The notes under the pieces: model-generated | What the model saw: only the letters and a program-made list of their open reading frames with translations | Database searches by the model: none | What the model was told of the DNA's origin: nothing | Assembly: GCF_000002865.3 (NCBI RefSeq) | Contig: NW_001865056.1 | Span: forward strand, 5,303-57,467 | From: Monosiga brevicollis MX1 | Taxonomy: Eukaryota > Opisthokonta > Choanoflagellata > Craspedida > Salpingoecidae | Direction of reading: 5' to 3' | DNA: 52,165 nucleotides | Part shown: one piece after another, positions 34,997-52,165 of the stretch | How the letters are laid out: each line of letters begins with the position of its first letter | Numbering within the stretch: the first letter of the stretch is position 1 | Program-made: the position numbers and the translations under genes

Positions 34997-35859
34997 GCAG
35001 CCTTCAACGTTGACTCCAGCGAGTGAGATCGCCTCAAAGAACATTGCAGATTTGTGCATGGCGTGTCAGACATACCTGCGTGAGAGACCGCCAACATCAA
35101 CGGCCCCGAGTGTGCCCGCCAATTCAAGCGCCGAGCGTACATTCAAATAGATACCGTATTCGAAACCCTCCTTGTAACCTGGTCTCAATTTTCAGTTATG
35201 CTCATTATCGCCCCAAAGGATCAGTCCCGATTGAGGGCTTGGTTGCACGCGTTGCGTTAGCAACCTCGACCCAATTAAGGAGAAGACCGACTGACAGAGA
35301 GCGTCCATTTGTCGATTTCGCCACAAGTAGAGCTCTCAGATTCTCCAGATGGGAGCGCACAGCAATTCCAGTGGGGCTCAGTGTGTAGAAAAGAGCATGT
35401 GTTGCGAGTGCCACTCGATGCAAATGCATCCTCTTCGGCTGCTGCTGAGCGGCGGCAGGTGATACGTCGACCAGCGGCAACCTGCGCTTGCAAAAACAAC
35501 CCTGCGTCATGTTGCTCAGCCTTTGACGGCCACGATTGGAGACGATGCTCGAGGACATGTTGGTGACACTCGCCAACACATCCTCTTCCGTGGTCACAAA
35601 GAGATGAGATGTGTTGGTAATCAGGTCACACATCTCGCTCATCAGTCCATCATCTCCGCCATCGGATCCTCCCCCCTTACCGGCCGCAGCACCGCAAGTA
35701 CCGACACCGCGAGGCCGTCATACTCCCTTCGTGTGTGCATGTGTGTGTCACACAAAATCAAAATAAAACATGACACACCCCTACTGATCGAACCTTCCTC
35801 TTCAAGGTGCATTTTTATGAAAACTGGTTTTATATACACATTTTACACTCTTAAATATC
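34997..35859. other. Region between CLPTM1 gene and 5S rRNA
   Basis: 3' flank of CLPTM1 plus one weak open frame on the minus strand (listed separately). Otherwise nothing recognised. A TATATACA word lies about 28 bases upstream of the 5S gene. Confidence 0.5.
35205..35642 (-). CDS. Possible small protein or orphan exon (uncertain)
   Basis: A 145-residue frame opening with ATG at 35642. The first ~47 residues look protein-like (amphipathic, starting MSEMCDLITNTSHLF, with several Ser, Thr and Val), whereas the rest is less convincing. I recognise no family. It could be an isolated exon of a gene whose other parts I cannot place, a degenerating gene, or chance. The frame remains open upstream as far as a TGA near 35706, so the start is not certain. 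It sits between CLPTM1 and the 5S gene, opposite to both. Confidence 0.22.
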   Translation of the reverse strand: MSEMCDLITNTSHLFVTTEEDVLASVTNMSSSIVSNRGRQRLSNMTQGCFCKRRLPLVDVSPAAAQQQPKRMHLHRVALATHALFYTLSPTGIAVRSHLENLRALLVAKSTNGRSLSVGLLLNWVEVANATRATKPSIGTDPLGR

Positions 35860-35978
35860 GCCAACGGTCATACCACATGGAATACACCGGCTCTCGTCCG
35901 ATCGCCGCAGTTAAGCCATGTTGGGCCATGCTAGTACTATCGTGGGTGACCAGATGGGAATACATGGTGCTGTTGGCC
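35860..35978 (+). rRNA. 5S ribosomal RNA
   Basis: About 119 bases. The 5' GCCAACGG pairs with the 3' TGTTGGC to form helix I. Conserved eukaryotic 5S elements follow in order: GTCATACCAC in helix II, TCTCGTCCGATC in loop/helix III, GTTAAGC (box A of the internal promoter), TTAGTACT-like AGTACTATCGTGGGTGACCA (box C region) and GGGAATACATGGTGCTGT near the end. It is transcribed by RNA polymerase III from the internal control region. A T-run terminator follows immediately. Only one copy is in the window; it is not part of a visible tandem array. Confidence 0.95.
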
Positions 35979-35995
35979 TTATCTTTTTTTTTCCC
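35979..35995 (+). terminator. RNA polymerase III terminator of the 5S gene
   Basis: A run of nine T (about 35984-35992) a few bases after the 5S 3' end, the standard Pol III stop signal. Confidence 0.85.
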
Positions 35996-36601
35996 TGTTT
36001 TAAAGGCCGGCTGCGGATGGGCACAACTACCTTGTCCAAACCACTGAGGCATGTGATTGTAGGAGGCGTTTCCGGTGCAGACGCTTGATCCTCCGACCTC
36101 CACCGTACGCTGTTGCTCATGTGCCTCCTCATCGATGACTTCGTTGACCTGACGATGGCAAGAACTCACAAGTCAATTTGTGTCTTCGCAAGTTTTCAGC
36201 TAATTTTTTCATAATTTCCCTTTTTTCCTTTAGACTTCCCTTTGACAAAAGCGTCTGGTGTGCACTGGCTGGTGTAAATGCTCAACAATCCCGAACTCTT
36301 TGCACTACGCTATGCTTGACCTTTTTTTTGCTCGGTCCGGTTACAAGACGCCAGGCACTGGAAAAGTTCAATATGCTAGAGCGTCGATAGCATGGATCCA
36401 AAACAGATACGCGTGTGAATCGGTCCATCACTCCCATTCCATCCCTATAGTCTCAATCCAACCACATCCACAACATGTCTTAGCATTTCAAAAGTAGTCG
36501 AAATAAGAGAGCTGTCGATTTATGGAAAGTTGCAACTGCTGGACAAGCACGACAGGGGTGCAGGGGTGGCAATGAACGGGGCACGATTGGCATAGTGCAC
36601 G
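35996..36601. other. Region between 5S rRNA and ankyrin-Ig gene
   Basis: No supported gene. Moderately AT-rich with several pyrimidine runs (36207-36232, 36320-36328). Confidence 0.5.
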
Positions 36602-40117
<3,516 letters not shown>

Positions 40118-40540
40118 GATGCCCACACCAGCGCGCGCGTGCGCGCTGCAATGCAGGCTGTGTGCCACTGCAAGGCCAGGGCGTCTCCCACGCCTGCCGA
40201 CCCAACAGCCACGTTTTAAAGACAATCACTGGCGTAAGCTTCCAGCTTCAAGTCCCTCGCAGCGCTCGGTGGCTGCTGCTTACCCGGATCAACGCAGACC
40301 AGACCTCGTTTCTCTCGAACAAAATTTGAACAGTTGCAGCACAAAATGAAGAAGATGCAGATGCATATCAGGAAATATACGATAAAATAGTGGAAATTGC
40401 AGCAAATATCTGATGACAACGAAAACTAACGGGTAGATGTGCGAACAAAATGAAGATACATACAAGGATATTGAAGCGTACTTATTAGCTTGGGAAGAGT
40501 AAAACGAACAAGAGTGCAGCGGTCTCGTTTGAGCGCCATT

Positions 40541-40573
<33 letters not shown>

Positions 40574-40670
40574 TTGTCGGTGGCAGCGACAGCGGACTGT
40601 GCCCGTGGAAGAGACGCTTGCGCGCGCCGGGCAGGGTGGGGCAGGAGAGTGTGTGCACGTTACCGCTGAA
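40118..40670. promoter_or_regulatory. Divergent intergenic region with AT-rich island
   Basis: Head-to-head gap of about 550 bases between the ankyrin-Ig gene (-) and ZDHHC6 (+). The stretch 40318-40500 is clearly AT-richer than its surroundings and a CT array follows at 40541-40574. A shared promoter is inferred from position and composition. Confidence 0.4.
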
Positions 40671-43051
40671 ATGCGGGTGTTTGGGAACGGGACCATTTTC
40701 AACTGGGGCCCGCTGATTGCCATTGGACTCATCAGCTTCATTTCCTACGCCACCGTTCTGGTTCATCCCGTGACGGTGCTCTTTCCCGGTGCCTGGCTCC
40801 TCTTTCTGGCCTGGGCACTCGTGGTCGTGGCCATTGTCATATCATTCCTGGCAAGCATTTACGTTGGTCCGGGCTATGTCAAGCTCAAATGGGTCAGTGT
40901 CACGTTGCATTCTTTTGATGTGCAGCGCCGGCCGAGCAGCCATCATGGCTGGCAGCCAGCCAGTCAGCGTCGGTCACTAATGCCGGGATGCATCCTCATC
41001 CTGGTCAACTGAATGGGCATCATTGAACAGGAACCGCCAAACCCAGATAATTTGAAGAAGGTCCAGTGGTGCAAGCATTGCCATGGCTACAAGGCGCCAC
41101 GCTCCCATCATTGCAAGGACTGGTCGGTCTTGCTTTGCGAACAGATGGCTCTCGCTCACCATTGATTTGTGGCGGTACCGCCCTTCACGCCTCACTCCAT
41201 CCGCCCCGCCTACGCCGTCATGATATACCCTGTAGCGGTCGCTGCGTCAAGATGCTGGACCACCACTGGTAGGTCGCGCCCGGCACTGGTGACGGTCGAT
41301 GACCGCCCGACTGATGCGCTCTCGTTGGCTTGCGTGCAGTCCTTGGATCAACAATTGCGTGGGCAATGACAACAAGGTCTACTTTATTGCCTTCACCACC
41401 TCGGTACCCATTGGTGCGTCTTGTTGCGTCTTGCCACGGCCCGGCTGGCTTGCGCCGTCGATTCCATGCCACGCTCATCCCGTTTGGGTCGTATTGCGCG
41501 ACAGGCTGCCTTTATTCGGCATCCGTGCTAGGCACCTTTCTGTGGCGCTATTGGCCATTGCTGCTGCGCTCGCGCCGCAACATGCCCTCACGCGAGTTTC
41601 TCGATTCTTTGCCACGCATCGTTTTTGCCAACCAAGGGCTCTTCAATGGTGCGAGGTCTTCCATCTTCGTGAAGCGCGACAGTGACGCTCATGTGCAAAC
41701 CGTATTCTCACCATGACGCTCGTGACGGCGATCATGGAATCCATTCGGCAGTTTACTCTTTCTTGATGGTACTTGCTGCGTTTGCCTTTGCCATCGGTGT
41801 GGCCTTGGCCGTTGCGGGGCTAGGCGGTGTTCAGTGTCACTCTGTCATCAAGTAGGTCTTCGCGCGCTTCTTGATGCATCAGCCAAACGTGCAGCGGGCA
41901 ATGTTGAGGATTGATTTCCAGGTTTTCTCACGCTTCAACGGGCTTTCTCTTTGCATGGCGCGGTGGTGATGTCGGCTGATAATTTTTCTCAGGAACAAGA
42001 CAGGGATTGAAAACTGGATTCTGAAAAAGGCACGCCACCGTCGTGGAGCCGATAATCCCTTCAAGTATCCATTTGACATGGGCTGGTGGCAAAACATCAA
42101 GTTAGACATCCGGCCCTACGCAAGAGTGTTTCTTCGATGCTATAGCTTGTTCTTAAGCCCCTTCTTGACGACGTTGATGCCGCTCATTGGTTGTCTCATT
42201 ACGCCCACAACAGAAACGCGGTCGACCAGAGCCTGAACGGCGATGGCATTCACTGGCCTGTGCTAGACGGTTTGTCCCGACGCTGGCAGGCAATCGCGGC
42301 ACGCGCCCCTCCACTGCAGTTTCACTTGGCTGTTTCGGGATGGCGCAGGAACGAGCCCATATGATCTTACGGCAGAGCAGGTCGCTCAGAAAGCTGTCAA
42401 GCACAACAGCCGCAGCACCATGCGTGGCGAACAGGACACCGGCTTTTTGGGTACGTTGCACGGTGTGATGCGAGGGGTACCGCATGAGCCGCAGCACGAG
42501 CCATGATGTGTGCGCAATGTCGGCCAGCGAATCGATTGTTTAACGCTTGAACACATGAATGTCTCACGGTATTGTACTTCGGGTAGCCTGGCGTGCCGGA
42601 TTCATGACGATGTTGCGCTGTCCGTGGGAATCCCACATCCGCGTGCGGGTACGTGTTGTTTTGCGTTGGGCTCGCTTGTCGACCAGGGCCTGGCCGGGAC
42701 CTGAAAGACGTGTTGTGACCTGCTCTTTTTCCCACTGCCATTCATGTTTCAGCCTGGAGCCACGTATCAAGTTTGGCGAGGCAATTCTTTGTGGTGGTAT
42801 GGTGAGGCGGTAAGTTTATTCGGGTGGGTGATGGGTTCATCCAGGATCATCAGCTCACATGTGCATGCGTGTTCGCACGTGTCTTGCGTGTCTCTATGCG
42901 TATGTCACTTTCTGGCATCTTTGTTGGGTAGGTGGAGGTGCTGGATAATGGTGTGTGCACAAGCAGCACCCCGCTGGAGCGTGGGTGGTTTCCCAAGACG
43001 GCCGTGTCGGAGGCAGAGCAACAGTTGCGCTACGTGGAAGTACGGCGATGA
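40671..43051 (+). CDS. ZDHHC6: DHHC palmitoyltransferase, ZDHHC6 type
   Basis: Twelve exons: 40671-40892, 41031-41122, 41236-41268, 41340-41413, 41505-41648, 41752-41851, 41993-42100, 42214-42269, 42349-42450, 42587-42648, 42753-42809 and 42932-43051, giving 389 residues (human ZDHHC6 413). Two N-terminal helices follow FNWGPLIAIGLISF. The cysteine-rich domain reads WCKHC.GYKAPRSHHC then [21 protein letters not shown], with catalytic Cys116 in DHHC. Two more helices come next, then NKTGIENW, PFDMGWWQNIK and GDGIHWPV. The C-terminal SH3-like segment (YQVWRGNSLWWYGEA ... ERGWFPK) is specific to ZDHHC6. ZDHHC6 S-acylates ER proteins such as calnexin. Zinc-binding Cys/His positions appear intact. 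An upstream in-frame GTG is not used as start. Confidence 0.95.
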
Positions 43052-43329
43052 TAACCTGGCCCGGACGCAACAAGGATCGGGATGCTCAATTGACTTGCTA
43101 CAGGCAGACATCGACAAGTTTAACAATGAAAAGCAAGAAGAGAGAGGGAAAGAAAAATTAAGACAAGGTGCACTATCGCCAGAAGGTCAGACATGGGGCG
43201 GGAGGGGAGACGCGTGCCGTGCGCGCAAGTGTGGCACAGCCAATGCACGGAAGAAGGGCAGGGCGGCTCTTGGAGCTCTCAGCAGAGACTGTCGTCTCTT
43301 CAGATAACGAGCAACAGAAAAAAAAAAGT

Positions 43330-44662
43330 CTAGAGGCGGCGTTGCTTCTTAGGGCGGCAGCCATTGTGGGGCACGGGGGTCAGATCACTGATTGAGCTGA
43401 TACGCAGGCCACCTGCTTGCAAGCCCTTGAGCACATTCTACATCGCAGGTATGGCGGTCCAGTGAGTGGAGCTCGGTCTGCACGGCGGTGAACTGGGGTG
43501 GGTTCATTGTCGAGGGGGTCAAGGAGCAGTAACCTAACCCCAAGAAGCAGCGTCCACAACTTACCGGTCGCGCAGGTCCAATGCCTTTGAAGAGAACACG
43601 CACTTGGCGCACACCTCGATCACGAGCCGCCTGGCAAGGGCATGGCAGGGAGATGCATGTTGTGAGCTGTCATCACCTGCCTGCTGGCCTTGACGATTGG
43701 GTTGGGATGAGGGGGTAGGGGGGCGCAGTCTAGCTGACCTCCGCGGCGCGTTGGCTGGCAACTTGGGCGGCATATGTTGTGCTGCGACGTGCGCCCTTGA
43801 AGCCACACGATCCCTGCAAGGACAACGAGTGCAATTCAGACGCGGACACGGTGATGAGGGGTGTTGATGCGAAAGGCCGCACGCCGAAGGGCGCACGCGT
43901 GCGCGCGATACGAGCCCACATACCGCTGAGGCCCAGTTGAGGGAGTTGCCTGGAGGATTGCAGGTGGCAGAGGTGGGGAGGGAGGGAGGGAGGGGACGGG
44001 GCAGTGATGATGATGAGATTTGATACGAGCAGGTGGGGTTATGCCATCATGACAGAATGCACGCCAGGGTGAAGAGGAAGGGTGGGGCGTGCGCGCGCGT
44101 GTGTGGAGAGGTTGATGGGGAGTCGGCACGGACCGTCGCGGCGGCTGATGGTGACAATGGTGTTGTTGGCAGTCATTTTGACGTGTGCCAGGCAGCTCTC
44201 GAGGTCTTCTTCACGCTCGGCACTCTTGCGACGCTGGCGCAGGGATACCTGGCGCATCCAGTCAGCTGCATCAGCCTCGGACATGCCAGCAATATTGTAT
44301 TGGTTGGTCGGGTTGGCGGTTTTCCCCGTCTCGGGCTGCTCTGTTTTGCTGTCAGAGCTGGCAGCGGCCTCGGGTGACGGCACAGCTTCTTCCACCGGTG
44401 CCGCTGCCGCGGGTGGCTCCTGAGACGCATCACTCGGGCGCTCCTCCTCGGCCCAGACGGGCTGCGCCGTATGCAACGCCGCACTAAGTTGCGGCCGCGT
44501 GAGGCGAGCGGCCTGGTTGGCAGCCGCACTGATGCCACTCCAGCTCCGCATCGACCACACACTCGGCCCTCGAGCAGCAGCGAAGCCCCGCACGGACCCA
44601 GCCGCGAGCACAGGGCTGCCAAATCGCAGCGCCGTGCGCATCACCACCTGCAGCGCCCGCAT
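43330..44662 (-). CDS. MRPS11: Mitochondrial ribosomal protein uS11m (MRPS11)
   Basis: Four exons on the minus strand: 44662-44134, 43813-43739, 43630-43565 and 43437-43330, about 258 residues. The first ~65 residues are Arg/Ala/Ser-rich without acids, a typical mitochondrial presequence, followed by an Ala/Pro/Glu-rich linker. The uS11 core follows: [56 protein letters not shown] and the diagnostic end [19 protein letters not shown]. uS11 binds 16S-type rRNA at the platform of the small subunit. Oddity: exon 1 ends in phase 1 at its GTCCGT donor, but exon 2 reads correctly only in phase 0 after its CAG acceptor, so the junction is off by one base. Other junctions are clean. Confidence 0.9.
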
Positions 44663-45550
44663 CGTGAGCCGGTCGGACGTTGACAACACGTGTTGTTCGA
44701 TAAATCCAACTCGCTCGCTACGACAGTCTGATGGTTTTTACACTTTAATGTGTTGAAGCTGACCGTTGCGAGCTGCTACCAATTGTAACAGGCAGAGGGC
44801 AAGGCAGGGTTGTGTGACTGATGAGAGGGTTGATGCCATGGGTCAGGGAAGTACAGAGACATGAGGTGTTCAAGGAGAATGGGCAAGAGGGTGTCACAAA
44901 AATCAATTTCGCGTAAGCTTGGAATCTATGCAAAAACCAGAGGTAAAGCTGAGGACGTCATCTTTCTCCAGAGGCTGACTCTAGCCAGTCCCAAAATTCA
45001 GAGAGTCCTTGAATGTTCTTTCTTCTATCCAGAGGTTTGGCTAACGGTCCTCAAGATCCTTTGTCTCTCGGAAAAAAAGATGAGAGAGGAAGAACGGCAA
45101 AGCGACAACCAGAGAGGTACAGCCGTCTGCATGCGTACTATCCAGAGAGATAATCCCCCCAACGAATAAAGAAATAATTTTACACTAGCAAACTACACTT
45201 ATCCAGAGAGAAGCCATCTCAGCAGCGCTCGATCCAGAGATTCGTCCCCCTCGAGAACCTTTTTTAGAGAGTGCGAGAGCAGAGATTCAACAACACATTA
45301 TCAAGAGCGAGAGGACGACGACGACGACGACGACACAGAAACGGCAGCGCGGGAGCACTTACGCGTGAAAGACGTCTCTCTGATCGACGCGTCTACTTGC
45401 CAGAGCATCTCTTGTATTTGGTGAGGGTAAGTGAACGAGTGGGGCAATGATCCACGCCCCCGCCACCCATCGCCTGTCGGCCTTGCGCCTTGATTCACGC
45501 TTCAGACACACAGACACCGACACGAACACCGACACAGAGACACCGAGCCA
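44663..45550. promoter_or_regulatory. Divergent intergenic region with repeated CCAGAG words
   Basis: Head-to-head gap between uS11m (-) and the BICRA-like gene (+). Between 44965 and 45240 the word CCAGAG, often as TATCCAGAGAG, recurs about six times, and related AGAGAG/CTCTC words surround it. A GACGAC tract lies at 45314-45333. Promoter function is inferred. Confidence 0.4.
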
Positions 45551-50608
<5,058 letters not shown>

Positions 50609-51154
50609 ACTTGCAGAAAGTAGTCTGTGCATGATGTTGCGCTGACCTCGCCCGCTTCAAAATTCTTTTCAACTTTTCTTGGCCCAGCTCTTGAACGAGT
50701 GCATTATTTGCTTGTGGCCTTTGCATCATGAACACGGAGGAGAAGCGGGCGTTTGTGTGTTTACTTTTGTTCTGGACGAGTGCCTTCCAGGTGTCTTTTT
50801 GTTAACTACTCACACGGTTGCTAGTTTCTCGCACCACAGCCTATCTTGTGATCGTCGTGCGCTGGAGTGGTGCCTGCTTGCTTTTTTTTCTTTCTGTTCA
50901 ATTTTTTTTTTTGGATTGTTGTTGTGTTACGCTGAGTCCCATTGAGTTTGTGAAACCTGACGACAACTTTGTATCGCTAAGCCTGGGCGAAGTGGCCTGA
51001 GGCTGGGAGTAAAAGAACTTGTTTATTGTAGGCAATGTCGATTGCTAATTTCTGGGGGTCGGTCGCCACGCAGCACGCTCAGCGTGTCAAGCAGGGTCGA
51101 GGAAGCACAATTGCCATCGTTGGAAATATGGGTTCGTTTACGAGGGGACGAAGT
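50609..51154. other. Convergent intergenic region
   Basis: 3' flanks of the BICRA-like gene (+) and the TRIM37-like gene (-). T-rich runs near 50882-50912. No gene seen. Confidence 0.6.
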
Positions 51155-52021
51155 TCATGGGGATGACGGAACTCCCGCACCCGAGCCATAAAGGGGCAAT
51201 TGGCGTAGGGATTGATGCAGTTCTTCCATGATGGCAAGGTCTTCCTCTGCAAGCACTTGGGCATTCTCAGAGACATCGTGGGTTATCAAGTCAGAAACAC
51301 GGAGCGGGGAGCCTGGCATGGCAGCTGGGTGGTCAGATGCCAAATTGGTCAAGGTTGGGGCTTCATTGGTGCGTGGGGGAATTCTCCATGTAGGCTGCAT
51401 GGGCGCGTGAGGGGTGGCACCGGCACGACCCCGATCACTCCGCAGGCGCGCCGAGGAAGCAGGCTCGATCGCTGCAGGTTGCGTATTGAGCGTAACGGGT
51501 CGGGTTTGGTTGATGGGCCCAGCCGGATTCGCGGTGGATCCAGAGCTTGGATGGGATGATATGGGCGAGGCTTCGGAACCAAGACCACTATGCACTCGCT
51601 CGTGTGCCGACCGTGGGCCATGGCCGGGGCTGGTAGTGACGTGGCGGGTGGGCGGTGACGTGTTGGCCGAAGGTGTGATGGATGGGGTCAAGTTGAGGGC
51701 GGGATTGGGCGTGGAGCTGCTGCCTGTGTCCGTTTTGCCACTTGTGCGGCGCACTTGAGCTAGTTCGAGCTGTAGCGCTCGAGCCTGAGTGGCATGCATG
51801 GCGGCAAGCACGCGAAAGGAATGGGGGCGTAGGCGAAAGCGAAAGCGCAGCTCCTTGCGATCCGATTGCAGAAAGCCCTCCGCCTCCAAGTCGTCACGCT
51901 GATAAAACTTATCAAAGCCCCAACACTCGTGCAGCGCAAAAATGTTACTTCCCTGCCGCTGAACGGGCCGCGCAGAAGAGGATTCCTGTGGCAACAGCTC
52001 AATGCTCCAGTCGATAAGCAA
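51155..52021 (-). CDS. TRIM37-like protein, MATH-domain C-terminal part (5' exons outside window)
   Basis: One long terminal exon on the minus strand, 52021-51155 (288 residues plus stop), opening after a TAG acceptor at 52022. It begins with the second half of a MATH (TRAF-like) domain: DWSIELLPQ, then the hallmark HECWGFDKFYQRDDLEAEGFL and LRFRFRLRPHSF. This order, with an E-C-W-G-x-x-x-F motif and a conserved GFL/GYL turn, resembles the MATH domain of TRIM37, an E3 ubiquitin ligase with RING, B-box, coiled-coil and MATH. The following 200 residues are Ser/Thr/Pro-rich and disordered, ending in a short helix EEDLAIMEELHQSLRQL. The RING part would lie beyond the right edge, so the E3 assignment is by analogy only. 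Bases 52022-52165 probably hold the preceding intron and a piece of upstream MATH-coding exon. Confidence 0.68.
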   Translation of the reverse strand: MLIDWSIELLPQESSSARPVQRQGSNIFALHECWGFDKFYQRDDLEAEGFLQSDRKELRFRFRLRPHSFRVLAAMHATQARALQLELAQVRRTSGKTDTGSSSTPNPALNLTPSITPSANTSPPTRHVTTSPGHGPRSAHERVHSGLGSEASPISSHPSSGSTANPAGPINQTRPVTLNTQPAAIEPASSARLRSDRGRAGATPHAPMQPTWRIPPRTNEAPTLTNLASDHPAAMPGSPLRVSDLITHDVSENAQVLAEEDLAIMEELHQSLRQLPLYGSGAGVPSSP

Positions 52022-52165
52022 CTACCGAAGCGCGGATCGAGGCATGTACAGAGAAGAGGCGAGTGATGTTCATGCGTCATGGTGGGGGAGGTAGCAAGAG
52101 TAGAACGAGCCAGCGGCATGGCGCACCGGAACGTCAGGGTCGCCATGAGGACAGGCGCGCAGCTC

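Noticed and set aside
35843-36169. 108-residue minus-strand frame.
   Set aside because: Most of it is the antisense of the 5S rRNA gene.

Overview
This window is eukaryotic nuclear DNA. Almost every gene is broken by short GT-AG introns (roughly 60-300 bases) that keep the reading frame, the genes sit close together on both strands, the standard genetic code fits, and coding GC is fairly high. The gene set includes a ciliary central-apparatus protein (SPAG6), an SH2 protein, a tyrosine-motif scaffold, a SUEL-lectin glycosidase and a BICRA-like protein. That points to a heterotrophic flagellate close to animals, most likely a choanoflagellate of the Monosiga/Salpingoeca type. The taxonomic call is inference. 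There is one assembly gap (N run at 32116-32165), and both window ends cut genes.

Layout, left to right: the 3' end of an EH-domain gene (+), ribosomal protein eS4/RPS4 (+), an SH2 protein ending in a CaaX box (+), a short oxysterol-binding-related protein (-), an unrecognised four-helix membrane protein (+), a TLC-domain membrane protein (+), a 17-exon secreted glycoside hydrolase carrying a SUEL lectin domain (-), an ammonium transporter (-), a tyrosine-motif/leucine-rich-repeat protein (-), SPAG6/PF16 (+), a Ser/Thr kinase (-), ribosomal protein uS13/RPS18 (-), a CLPTM1 family protein interrupted by the gap (+), a single 5S rRNA gene (+), an ankyrin/Ig-like protein (-), a ZDHHC6-type palmitoyltransferase (+), mitochondrial ribosomal protein uS11m (-), a glutamine-rich GLTSCR1/BICRA-like chromatin protein (+), and the 3' part of a TRIM37-like MATH-domain gene (-).

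The genes do not form one pathway. They fall into themes: translation (eS4, uS13, uS11m, 5S rRNA); membrane and lipid traffic or modification (ORP, TLC protein, CLPTM1, ZDHHC6, EH protein); nutrient acquisition (secreted glycosidase-lectin, ammonium transporter); and candidate phosphotyrosine signalling (a lipid-anchored SH2 protein and a separate protein with nine candidate docking tyrosines). The last pair and the mosaic ankyrin-Ig and glycosidase-lectin proteins are the most novel-looking content. Intergenic stretches hold mainly microsatellites (CT/GA, CA/GT, triplets), and most head-to-head gaps contain a clearly AT-rich stretch that probably marks shared promoters.

Exon boundaries were set by eye from splice signals, frame continuity and family resemblance. 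They add up to whole codons in every model except one junction in uS11m, and the first exons of RPS18 and the BICRA-like gene are unresolved.
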